DNA from: an uncultured Pirellulaceae bacterium
Lineage (GTDB): Bacteria; Planctomycetota; Planctomycetia; Pirellulales; Pirellulaceae
Reading direction: 5' to 3'
NCBI GenBank assembly: GCA_934255105.1
Contig: CAKQNH010000019.1
Coordinates: 1 to 17,190 of the forward strand
Length of the DNA stretch: 17,190 nucleotides
Part shown: positions 1 through 7,200 of the stretch, piece after piece
Numbering within the stretch: the stretch's first letter is position 1
Layout of the letters: the number at the start of each line of letters is the position of its first letter
Position numbers and translations under genes: made by a program
Notes under the pieces: generated by a model
The model's input: only the letters and a program-made list of their open reading frames with translations
The model's database searches: none
Told to the model about the DNA's origin: nothing

Positions 1-188
1 ACGATCTCGGCAGCATCGCGGTCTTCGCGAGGCAGAATGCCGTGTTCCGATTCGACCACAAATACTTCAGATCCAAGTTGCGCGTACGTCTGTGCCATCT
101 CACATCCTACGGGGCCTGCGCCGATGACGCCCAAACGTTTGGGAAGTTCCGTCTTGTGTACTATCACGTCGGACAACGGTTGGCTTCC
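1..188 (-). pseudogene. mercuric-reductase-like flavoprotein fragment (NAD-binding domain), runs off the left edge
   Basis: Reading leftward from 188, the minus strand gives about 62 codons with a clear Rossmann NAD(P)-binding motif, LGVIGAGPVGCEMAQTYAQL, an acidic end to beta-2 (VFVVE), then ILPREDRDAAEIV. That tail is typical of class-I pyridine nucleotide-disulfide oxidoreductases of the mercuric reductase/dihydrolipoamide dehydrogenase group. In that family this motif lies near residue 170, after a FAD domain with its own GxGxxG and a redox CxxxxC. Here an in-frame TAA at 189-191 stops the frame just upstream, and arsS starts at 366 on the other strand, so there is no room for a FAD domain. 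Possible starts within the frame are TTG at 176 and GTG at 167. A truncated, decaying gene is the simplest reading; a stand-alone NAD-binding protein or a distant FAD half cannot be excluded. Such oxidoreductases often sit beside arsS, which supports the identity. The C-terminal part is outside the window. Confidence 0.6.
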
Positions 189-306
189 TTACAAGATTTC
201 CTTCAGCCGGGCCAAAAACTGTTTTTGATATTTGCGTGTAAGGCCAGGTCCGCAGGCAGCTTGCATTTTGGATCAACGCTTACAATGCGGTAACAGTCAA
301 AGGCAT

Positions 307-333
307 TATAAACTGCTTGGAGCGAAACCAAGC
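307..333 (+). promoter_or_regulatory. possible arsS promoter -10 and overlapping dyad
   Basis: TATAAA at 307-312 would put a start site near 319, about 45 nt before arsS. No good -35 is seen 16-18 nt upstream. A perfect inverted repeat, GCTTGG (315-320) and CCAAGC (328-333) around AGCGAAA, lies across the expected start site, which is a suitable place for a repressor operator or a leader hairpin. The rest of 189-365 holds another -10-like TACAAT (281-286) and no convincing gene. Confidence 0.3.
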
Positions 334-365
334 TGTCAGGCCTCGAACATCAGAATGGAACTGCG

Positions 366-1415
366 ATGATTTTGAAAACGCTTCAGCGCGAAGGACACGC
401 ATTGGCCTCGCCTGCCCAACAATTGTTAGTGCTGGGCGATCCTGCACGCGTCAAGTCGGGAAGATTCCAGCAAAGTCTCGCCGAACTGGGTTCGGATAGC
501 CTACAACGCACTCGCCTCGATACGCTGCAGATTAATGTCGGTAAGATTTGCAATCAGACGTGTACGCACTGCCACGTAGATGCCGGGCCGGACCGTCGGG
601 AGAGCATGTCAAAAGAGACCGCAGAGCAGGTGATCGACTTCTTGTCGCAATCTCAGGTGGAAACGCTGGATATCACCGGCGGTGCTCCCGAGATGAATCC
701 TAACTTTCGCTCATTGGTCGAACACGCGACTGCCCTCGGCAAGAATGTCATCGATCGCTGCAATCTCACCATATTGCTGGCCAAAGGATTTATCTACTTG
801 CCGGAATTCCTGGCGGACCATCGCGTAAACGTTGTCGCGTCGCTGCCTTGCTATTTAGAGGAAAACTGTGACGCTCAACGAGGCGATGGAGTATTCGTGA
901 AGTCGGTCCAAGCCATACGCACTCTCAATGAACTTGGCTATGGACATCCAGATTCCGGATTGAAACTCGATTTGGTTTACAACCCAGTCGGCACTGGACT
1001 CCCTCCAGAACAAACCAAGCTGGAACAGGCTTACCGCGAGCAGCTAAACGCTCGTTATTCAATCTCTTTCAACCGGTTGTATACGATTACGAATATGCCG
1101 GTGAGTCGATTTTTGCACGACCTACTGCGACAGGAGAAGTACGAGGTCTATATGCAGAAATTGATTGACGCCTTCAATCCGCTGACTGTCAACGATCTAA
1201 TGTGCCGCTCGCTGGTGTCCGTCGATTGGAACGGATACCTGTACGACTGCGATTTCAATCAAATGCTTGACTTGCCGTTGCACGAATCGGCACGCCGACT
1301 ACATATCTCTGAAGTTCGTGATTCTGATCTAGTCGATCGTACGATTCAGACGGCCAATCATTGCTATGGATGCACCGCCGGATGTGGCTCCAGTTGTACG
1401 GGGAGTTTAGCATGA
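366..1415 (+). CDS. arsS: arsenosugar biosynthesis radical SAM protein ArsS
   Basis: A cytoplasmic radical S-adenosylmethionine enzyme of 349 residues, normal length for the family. ArsS joins the 5'-deoxyadenosyl group of SAM to dimethylated arsenite, giving the deoxyadenosyl precursor of arsenosugars; it acts after the methyltransferase ArsM. The cluster-binding motif CNQTCTHC has Cys62, Cys66 and Cys69, followed by HVDAGPDRRE, characteristic of this family. The SAM-contacting ITGGAPE is at 103-109. The C-terminal Cys-rich domain (DUF3641 type) ends CYGCTAGCGSSCTG at 333-346, with Cys333, 336, 340 and 344 probably binding auxiliary clusters; Cys280 and Cys295 are also conserved-looking. The ATG at 366 leaves the usual N-terminal extension before the radical SAM core; the ribosome site is weak. 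It diverges from the flavoprotein fragment. No arsM, arsR or phosphatase is found within the window, so partners must lie to the left or elsewhere. Confidence 0.93.
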   Translation: MILKTLQREGHALASPAQQLLVLGDPARVKSGRFQQSLAELGSDSLQRTRLDTLQINVGKICNQTCTHCHVDAGPDRRESMSKETAEQVIDFLSQSQVETLDITGGAPEMNPNFRSLVEHATALGKNVIDRCNLTILLAKGFIYLPEFLADHRVNVVASLPCYLEENCDAQRGDGVFVKSVQAIRTLNELGYGHPDSGLKLDLVYNPVGTGLPPEQTKLEQAYREQLNARYSISFNRLYTITNMPVSRFLHDLLRQEKYEVYMQKLIDAFNPLTVNDLMCRSLVSVDWNGYLYDCDFNQMLDLPLHESARRLHISEVRDSDLVDRTIQTANHCYGCTAGCGSSCTGSLA

Positions 1416-1496
1416 GTGTGCGAGGTACGACCGACTTGTAGTGATGCCAACCACGTTCATGTGTCGATTCAGGTGGGGGAGCTCTGACTTCGCTTC

Positions 1497-1533
1497 CTCT
1501 CGCAAATAAATAGGGTTCTCTGCGAGAGCGTTT
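1497..1533 (+). terminator. hairpin downstream of arsS, possible terminator
   Basis: An 8-bp perfect inverted repeat, CTCTCGCA (1497-1504) and TGCGAGAG (1521-1528), encloses a 16-nt loop and is followed by CGTTT. It sits 82 nt after the arsS stop, in the convergent gap facing the small secreted-protein gene, so it could serve either strand. The T-run is short and the loop long, so Rho-independent function is uncertain. Nothing else clear is present in 1416-1700 except a tRNA-like scrap described in the findings. Confidence 0.4.
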
Positions 1534-1700
1534 CTGATGTAAACGAGTCGGAACGCGCATCGGACTAACGGCCTTTGCGACCGTGTGGCCCTTTGCCAGC
1601 TTCGGGATCTATACGAAAACATCCGCTGCGGCTCAAATCCAGGAGATCCGACCAACGCTAGACCACGGGCTAGTTAGGGATTGGATCATGCAAACAGAGA

Positions 1701-2081
1701 CTATTCGCGAATCAGAAGTTCCGTACCAGTTCCTTTCGTACCTTTGCGTTTAAACTTCCCTGCTAGCCGATCAGCCGATTTGATTTCGTATCGAGCGGTG
1801 CCCTCTCTATTGGCAATTGCGCCTTCGTATTCAACCGTAAGTATGTCATCTTTCAATTTCCCAATTCCCACGGATGTTTTTTTTCCATAGTGCCAGACTA
1901 GCTGAAGCGTGCGACGTGTCGAGTGTGTAATCTCACAAGTTCCCTCATACTTTGAGCCATCCGGTTCAGTGACTTTTGATTTGAAACTCCCGACTAAATC
2001 TTTTGGTTCTACGGCCATGGCGATGGAACACAGGCACAAGTGACAACTCATAAATACGGCCGCTAGTTTGATCGCTCGCAT
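1701..2081 (-). CDS. small secreted protein, function unknown
   Basis: A 126-residue exported protein not assigned to a named family. I chose the ATG at 2081 because AAGGAG lies 9 nt upstream; a start 27 nt further out would extend over that site. The N-terminus MRAIKLAAVFMSCHLCLCSI is a classic signal peptide (positive n-region, hydrophobic core), with likely cleavage after AMA near residue 23. The mature part is about 100 residues of alternating hydrophobic and polar pattern with short turns (PDGSKYEGTCEI, LQLVWHYGKKTSVGIGKLKD, GTARYEI, LAGKFKRKG), suggesting an antiparallel beta-barrel or sandwich; this Gly-marked repeat pattern occurs in many planctomycete hypothetical proteins. It lies 82 nt after the 474-residue protein gene on the same strand, so it could be read from that transcript or from its own promoter. 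Periplasmic or extracellular binding is a guess. Confidence 0.72.
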   Translation of the reverse strand: MRAIKLAAVFMSCHLCLCSIAMAVEPKDLVGSFKSKVTEPDGSKYEGTCEITHSTRRTLQLVWHYGKKTSVGIGKLKDDILTVEYEGAIANREGTARYEIKSADRLAGKFKRKGTKGTGTELLIRE

Positions 2082-2090
2082 TTTAAAACG

Positions 2091-2096
2091 CTCCTT
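2091..2096 (-). promoter_or_regulatory. ribosome binding site that fixes the start of the small secreted protein
   Basis: AAGGAG on the minus strand, 9 nt before the ATG at 2081. It is the clearest Shine-Dalgarno site in the window, and it rules against the earlier in-frame ATG at 2108. Confidence 0.7.
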
Positions 2097-2163
2097 GAAA
2101 GTATTCACAGTAACTATTTGGAAGAGAGTGAAGGCTAACTGCTCGACAGGGACATGGGGGAGA

Positions 2164-3588
2164 CTAGTCGCGGCGAAAACCGAAATAACCGCGCTGTTTG
2201 ATTATCTCGGTAACTTCCTGGGGAACCATCGCCTCCCAAGTTGCATCGCGTTTCTCAATTTTCTTGAGCACGTCGCGGGAAAAAATTGAAAGATGGGCCT
2301 CGTTGAAATTGCTCAACTGCTCGATCCGCCCACGTTCCACCAAGTACTCGTAGAGCTTACGAAGTTCTGGGGCGATGGTTAAATTCTGCACGGCGGTCAG
2401 GTCGCCACTCTCGACATCCAAAAGTGGATAGATGTACAGCTTCAAGTCGTTCTTGAACAGTCGCCCAAAAGATTCCAGAATGCCACCTTGGAGCTGAGTG
2501 TAGTACTTCTCGTCAAACAGCTCGCGCAAGCTCGCAATACCCATGGTGATGCCAATCCGGGCTCGCGTGTAGTGGGCGAGGTAGGCAGCCAAGCGATAGT
2601 ACTCGAAGTAGTCTGAGATCAGTACCGTCATTCCCTCGGCGGCCAGCAGGTCCACTCGGGCCAGAAAGTCACGATAGTCCACTTCACCACTGTTGAGTAG
2701 GTTATTCATGGTGATCTCCATCAGACAGACGATGTTGTCTTGGCTGACACCCGGCTCGGCGGAGAAATTTTCCAGAGCGCAGCGCAACATATCGATGTTC
2801 ACATGGGTCACGGGTCGAAAACTACCACGTTCAACCAAAATTGACTTCTTGTAGAGCACTTCCGCCGGCTGTAGCACCGCGCCGTCGGCGGCGAACATGG
2901 CGGCACGGCTAAGTTTCAACTGCACCAGTTTGAGGCTCATAACGCGATTGTCAAACTGACGAAACGCGATCCCCGAAAACTCGATCATGTCAATCTCGAT
3001 GCGATTGACGCTCAAGCCGTCCAGCAGCGACCCAAGAAATCTGTCGGCGTCTTGCTGCAAATAGCACGCGGCATAGACGAGGTTGACCCCCACGACTCCC
3101 AGCGCTTCTTGCTGCAAGGCATTGTCGGCATCCAACATTCTCACATGAATGATGACTTGACTGGCATCATCTTTCGGGTATGCCTGGAACTTGATTCCCA
3201 TCCAGCCGTGGCACTCGTTGGTGCCTTGATAGTTTCTCGCGGAAACCGTGTCGGCGAACACAAAGAAAGCAGTCGTATCGCCGCGAGCCTGGGCAAGCTG
3301 CCCAAGTAGACTTTGGTATTCGCTATCCAACATGCTGTGCAGCCGCGCGCGACAAACGTACCGCTGACAACTGCCGTAATAGGTATCGCTGACGGTCATG
3401 TCATAAGCGGAAATGCTTTTTGCAATCGTTCCAGCCGCACCGCCCACACGAAAGAACCAGCGGACCACCTCTTGGCCAGCTCCGATCTCCGCAAAGGTCC
3501 CGTAGCGTTGGCGATCCAAGTTGATGCGTAGCGCTTTTGGCTGCGGCCCCGCTTCATCGGGTGCAGCCGGCGTTCCAATCGCGTTCAT
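2164..3588 (-). CDS. conserved protein of unknown function, translationally coupled to a response regulator
   Basis: 474 residues, no signal peptide or membrane segment, so cytoplasmic. I recognise it as a widespread but uncharacterised bacterial family; similar proteins carry misleading labels such as TonB-dependent receptor or nicotinate-nucleotide adenylyltransferase, and nothing in the sequence supports either. Conserved-looking blocks are YGTFAEIGAGQEVVRWFFRV (29-48), GGAAGTIAKSISAYDMTVSD (49-68), an HVRMLDADNALQQEALGVVG block in the middle of the N-terminal half, and VLYKKSILVERGSFRPVT near the centre. The C-terminal half looks mainly helical, and the end (QRGYFGFRRD) is Arg/aromatic-rich. 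Its ATG overlaps the stop of the preceding receiver gene (ATGA, 3585-3588), so the two are probably made together in a set ratio. The receiver has no output domain, so this protein is the obvious candidate effector or partner. Enzymatic activity is unknown; I see no nucleotide-binding P-loop or catalytic signature. Confidence 0.82.
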   Translation of the reverse strand: MNAIGTPAAPDEAGPQPKALRINLDRQRYGTFAEIGAGQEVVRWFFRVGGAAGTIAKSISAYDMTVSDTYYGSCQRYVCRARLHSMLDSEYQSLLGQLAQARGDTTAFFVFADTVSARNYQGTNECHGWMGIKFQAYPKDDASQVIIHVRMLDADNALQQEALGVVGVNLVYAACYLQQDADRFLGSLLDGLSVNRIEIDMIEFSGIAFRQFDNRVMSLKLVQLKLSRAAMFAADGAVLQPAEVLYKKSILVERGSFRPVTHVNIDMLRCALENFSAEPGVSQDNIVCLMEITMNNLLNSGEVDYRDFLARVDLLAAEGMTVLISDYFEYYRLAAYLAHYTRARIGITMGIASLRELFDEKYYTQLQGGILESFGRLFKNDLKLYIYPLLDVESGDLTAVQNLTIAPELRKLYEYLVERGRIEQLSNFNEAHLSIFSRDVLKKIEKRDATWEAMVPQEVTEIIKQRGYFGFRRD

Positions 3589-4022
3589 GCTTGTGACTCC
3601 TTGGCAGCCAGTGCCGCGAGCGCATCGCGAAGCGAGTGTTCCAAATTGATGATCCGCTCGCCTGCGCGAAGTCGCATCCGCAATTCATCATGATCAAACG
3701 GCTTGCTTACAAAATCGTCTGCGCCCGACTGCATTCCTTCGACCAGATCCCCTTTGCTGGATCGTCCGGTAAGCAGAATGATATACACGTATCCAGGCTT
3801 ACTGCCGGCGCGGATTTTCCGGATCAGGTCGGGCCCGTCGATCCCAGGCATCATCCAGTCACAGAGGATCAAGGGAAATTCGTTCTCTTGGTATAACCTC
3901 CAGGCTTCGTCTCCATCTTTGGCCACAGTGACTTCATAGTCCCACTTCTGCAAATAGCTTTGCAGCAAGCGACGTGAGACCAAGTCATCATCCGCAATTA
4001 AGACTTTCATCGGCACGCTCAT
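3585..4022 (-). CDS. stand-alone CheY-like response regulator
   Basis: A single receiver domain of 141 residues counted from MKVLIADDD (ATG at 4010) or 145 from MSVPMKV (ATG at 4022); neither has a good ribosome site, and a much longer upstream extension is rejected because it is not receiver-like. Acidic-pocket residues Asp7/Asp8, phospho-acceptor Asp51 in LILCDWMMPGIDG, Thr81 in LLTGRS and Lys103 in SKPF (numbering from MKV) are all present, so it should accept phosphate. There is no DNA-binding or enzymatic output domain; after the receiver an Arg/Leu-rich helix (LRAGERIINLEHSLRDALAA) looks like a coiled coil or a link to a partner. It overlaps the 474-residue protein gene by 4 nt and is divergent from the haem-c hybrid kinase gene, whose HPt domain is a likely phosphodonor. 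Confidence 0.9.
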   Translation of the reverse strand: MSVPMKVLIADDDLVSRRLLQSYLQKWDYEVTVAKDGDEAWRLYQENEFPLILCDWMMPGIDGPDLIRKIRAGSKPGYVYIILLTGRSSKGDLVEGMQSGADDFVSKPFDHDELRMRLRAGERIINLEHSLRDALAALAAKESQA

Positions 4023-4085
4023 TCGTATGTAAATTGCCAACGTCGACGCCCGCCTAGATTCGCAACCGCAGGCGATCTTACTCGC

Positions 4086-4114
4086 ATTGTATCGCAATCA
4101 GGGTCGTTCTTCCA
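4086..4114 (-). promoter_or_regulatory. possible promoter of the response regulator operon
   Basis: On the minus strand TACAAT (4091-4086) is preceded, with a 17-nt spacer, by TGGAAG (4114-4109), which matches the -35 consensus at only three positions. It would give a leader of about 60 nt to the receiver start. Confidence 0.3.
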
Positions 4115-4176
4115 CTAACCGAATCGTGGTCGGTTTCAACTTTGTAAATCGAGACTTGAAATCGTTATGCGGTGAG

Positions 4177-4190
4177 TCCATGGGCATGGA
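4177..4190. promoter_or_regulatory. dyad in the divergent receiver/kinase intergenic region
   Basis: TCCATG and CATGGA flank a GG pair, forming a 14-nt dyad; a related CTCCATGG occurs at 4221-4228. It lies between the two divergent genes and could be a shared operator. No regulator is known. Confidence 0.25.
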
Positions 4191-4241
4191 GCGTTACGCG
4201 ATTTATTCCGGAACTGTGCCCTCCATGGCTCGCGCTTCGCT

Positions 4242-4247
4242 TACAAT
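4242..4247 (+). promoter_or_regulatory. -10-like element just before the haem kinase start
   Basis: TACAAT ends 6 nt before the ATG at 4254. If it is a real -10, transcription would begin at or beside the start codon and the mRNA would be leaderless, in keeping with the absence of a Shine-Dalgarno site. No matching -35 is seen. Confidence 0.25.
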
Positions 4248-4253
4248 AATTTA

Positions 4254-7200
4254 ATGGTCGCCAACAACTCCACCGTGCTAACGGATCATCCACCTCACTC
4301 ACCTTCAGCCGGAAGCCGCTTTCACATCAACGGCGTCGTCGGCCTGTTGATCGCATTCTTCATCGTGGCTATTGTCGCGGTCCAGTGGCAGCGTACAAGA
4401 ATGATGAACAAATTGATTGAGTCGGCCGCGATTCAAGCCGCGAAAATGCAAGTCGACGCCTTGACTGCCATTCGCACTGTCTACTCCGATAACGTGGTCA
4501 ACGTAGTCAGCCCACACGGCATCGAGGTCACGCACGACTACGACAAGAATGATCATGCAATTCCGTTGCCGGCTACGCTAACTTTTTTAATTGCCGACCG
4601 CATTGGGATAGCTAACGGTGGTGGACGCGCGCGACTCTATAGTCCTTATCCGTTCAAGTGGCGCGAAGCCGAGGGAGGACTGCGAGATGAATTTCAGAAA
4701 CAAGCATGGGAAAAGTTGAATGCTGACCCAGATACTCCGGTCTACGGCATCGTGGAAACTGCGAATGGTCCAGGGCTGCGATACGCAGTCGCGGATCGGA
4801 TGCAAGCTAGCTGTATTCAGTGCCACAATGAGCATCCCGATACGCCTCGGCACGGATGGAAGGTCGGGGATGTTCGGGGGGTGCTGGAAATCGAATTGCC
4901 GCTCGCGCATATCCAAGCCAGTGCTCGCCAGAATTTGCTGGGGTCATCGCTGCTCATGGGATGTCTGGCATTGGTGGGAGGGGCGATCATCCTGGCGAAC
5001 GTGATAAGGTTCAATCGAGTTACTGCCGAGCGCGATCAATTTGTCCAGCAACTCCGTGCCAGCAATGCGACGCTGGACCAGGCCGTCAACGAGCGGACCG
5101 CAAAGTTGCGCGCTGTCGAGGAGCGTTTTGAACTGGCAGTACGCGGATCGACGGATGGACTGTGGGACTGGAATGTCGTGACCAACGAAGTATTCTATTC
5201 GCCGAGATTTAAGGAGCTAGTTGGTTATGCGGACGACGAGTTTCCGAATGTCTTCGAGTCGTTCGAATCCAAACTTCATCCGGATGATCACGACCGGATC
5301 ATAGCTGCATTAGATGAGCATCTTAAAAGCCACAAACCATACGATGTCCAATATCGACTCTTAGCCAAGTCGGGCGACTACTGTTGGTTTCGTGCGCGCG
5401 GCCAAGCAATCTGGGATGATGATGGCACAGCGACGCGAATGGCGGGCTCCATTACGGACGTGACGGAAGAACATCGGTTGCGCAAGCGATTTCGTCTGGC
5501 TGTCGAAGCATCGCCGGTCGCGTTGCTGATGGCAAATCGCGACGGTCGCATTCTAATGTTGAATTCTCGATGCTTAAGTTTGTTCGGGTATGCCGAAGCC
5601 GAGTTGATCGGCAAAGCGACCGAGGTACTCGTGCCGCTGCGGTTGAGAAGAAAGCATCCCGCGCGCAGGGAGAGGCTTTTTTCCGCACCGGAACAGACTG
5701 GCATGCGAACGGATATCGAGCTGCTCGCGGCGCGCAAGGACGGCACCGAGTTCCCGGTCAGAGTCGGACTCAAGCACATCGAGACCGCCGAAGGTCAAGC
5801 GGTGATCTGTGGAATCCTCGACATCACCGACCAGAAGCAGGCGCTTGAGGCAATGCGTCAAGCCAAAGAAGCCGCCGAATCCTCCAGCCGCGCGAAGAGT
5901 TCGTTCCTAGCGAATATGAGCCACGAAATTCGCACTCCCATGAATGGCATCATCGGCATGTCGCAGTTATTGGCTCAAACTGAACTGCGTTCGAATCAGC
6001 GTGAGTACCTCCAAACGGTGGATGAATCCGCGCACGTCTTGCTCCGCCTGTTGAACGACATTCTGGATTTGTCGAAAATCGAAGCCGGCAAACTCGAATT
6101 GGAACGAGTGCCCTTTCGTCTGTCGGAATGTGTGGTCCGCGCTTCACAGATGGTTTCTTTGCGAGCAGCCGAGAAGGGATTGGAGGTTGCCTGCCGCGTG
6201 GCCCCAGAAATCCCTGATCATTTGATGGGAGACCCTGGGCGACTTCAACAGGTGTTGGTGAATCTGCTCGGCAATGCGGTCAAATTCACCGAAGCGGGAG
6301 AGATTTACGTCAATGTGGCTGCCGACTCGATCTCCTCAGACTCGGTGCGACTGCAGTTCTCGGTCAGGGATACGGGAATTGGCATTGCACCCGATAAGTT
6401 AGAACAAATATTTAGTCCCTTCGAACAGGCCGAATCGTCGACGACCCGGCGTTTCGGCGGGACCGGCCTGGGACTAACCATCTCACGTCAGCTTGTGGAG
6501 ATGATGCATGGTCGAATGTGGCTGGAAAGTGAAGTCGGCCAGGGTTCAACCTTTCGATTCACTGCCGAATTTGATGTTTCCACGACTCAACAAGCGTATC
6601 CACCAGCGGAACTCCGTTCATTGCAAGACCTCTCAGTTTTGGTCGTCGACGACAATTCCACCAATCGCCGAATCTTGAACGAGCTGCTTCAGTACTGGCA
6701 CATGCGGCCCGTCTTAGTGGAGTCGGCCGCTGCGGCCCGGACGGCCATCGCATCCGCTGCCGAGTCGCAGCAGCCAATTCACCTCATTTTGCTCGACCAT
6801 CACATGCCCGGCGAGGATGGCTTTCAATTGGCAGATAGTTTGCAACGCAGCGGCCAAGTAGCCTGTCCAATCATCATGATTTCGTCCGGCTCAGTTCCGG
6901 TTGATCCGGAGCTTTGTGAGCGGCACGGGATTGGTCGGTTCATGAAGAAGCCCGTGATCGCATCGGAATTGCTCGACGAAGTGTTGCGTCAATTCGGACA
7001 GTCTACGAGGGAAATGCCACAGCCACCAAAGCTGGAGCAGAGGGCGGCGGTGATACCGCGACAAATACTTCTGGTGGAGGACAACGAAGTCAATCGCCGC
7101 GTTGCACTGGGGCTGCTACAATCCCGAGGACATCATGTGGAAGTCGCGGAGAATGGTCAGATTGCAGTTGAAACGTTGGCAGTCAAAGAATTCGACGTCG

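Noticed and set aside
189..266. 25-codon minus-strand frame (MQAACGPGLTRKYQKQFLAR...) in frame with and just before the flavoprotein fragment
   Set aside because: It resembles a protein tail but is bounded by stops, has no ribosome site, and bears no FAD-domain motif.
1407..1655. Minus-strand frame beginning MVGSPGFEPQ
   Set aside because: The wording is what an antisense reading of tRNA-like sequence gives; no coding character, and it covers the terminator hairpin.
2164..3588. TonB-dependent receptor or nicotinate-nucleotide adenylyltransferase
   Set aside because: No signal peptide, plug, beta-barrel pattern or nucleotidyltransferase motif is visible.
4023..4097. N-terminal extension of the response regulator to an ATG at 4097
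   Set aside because: The 25 extra residues are not receiver-like, and the likely -10 box lies within them.
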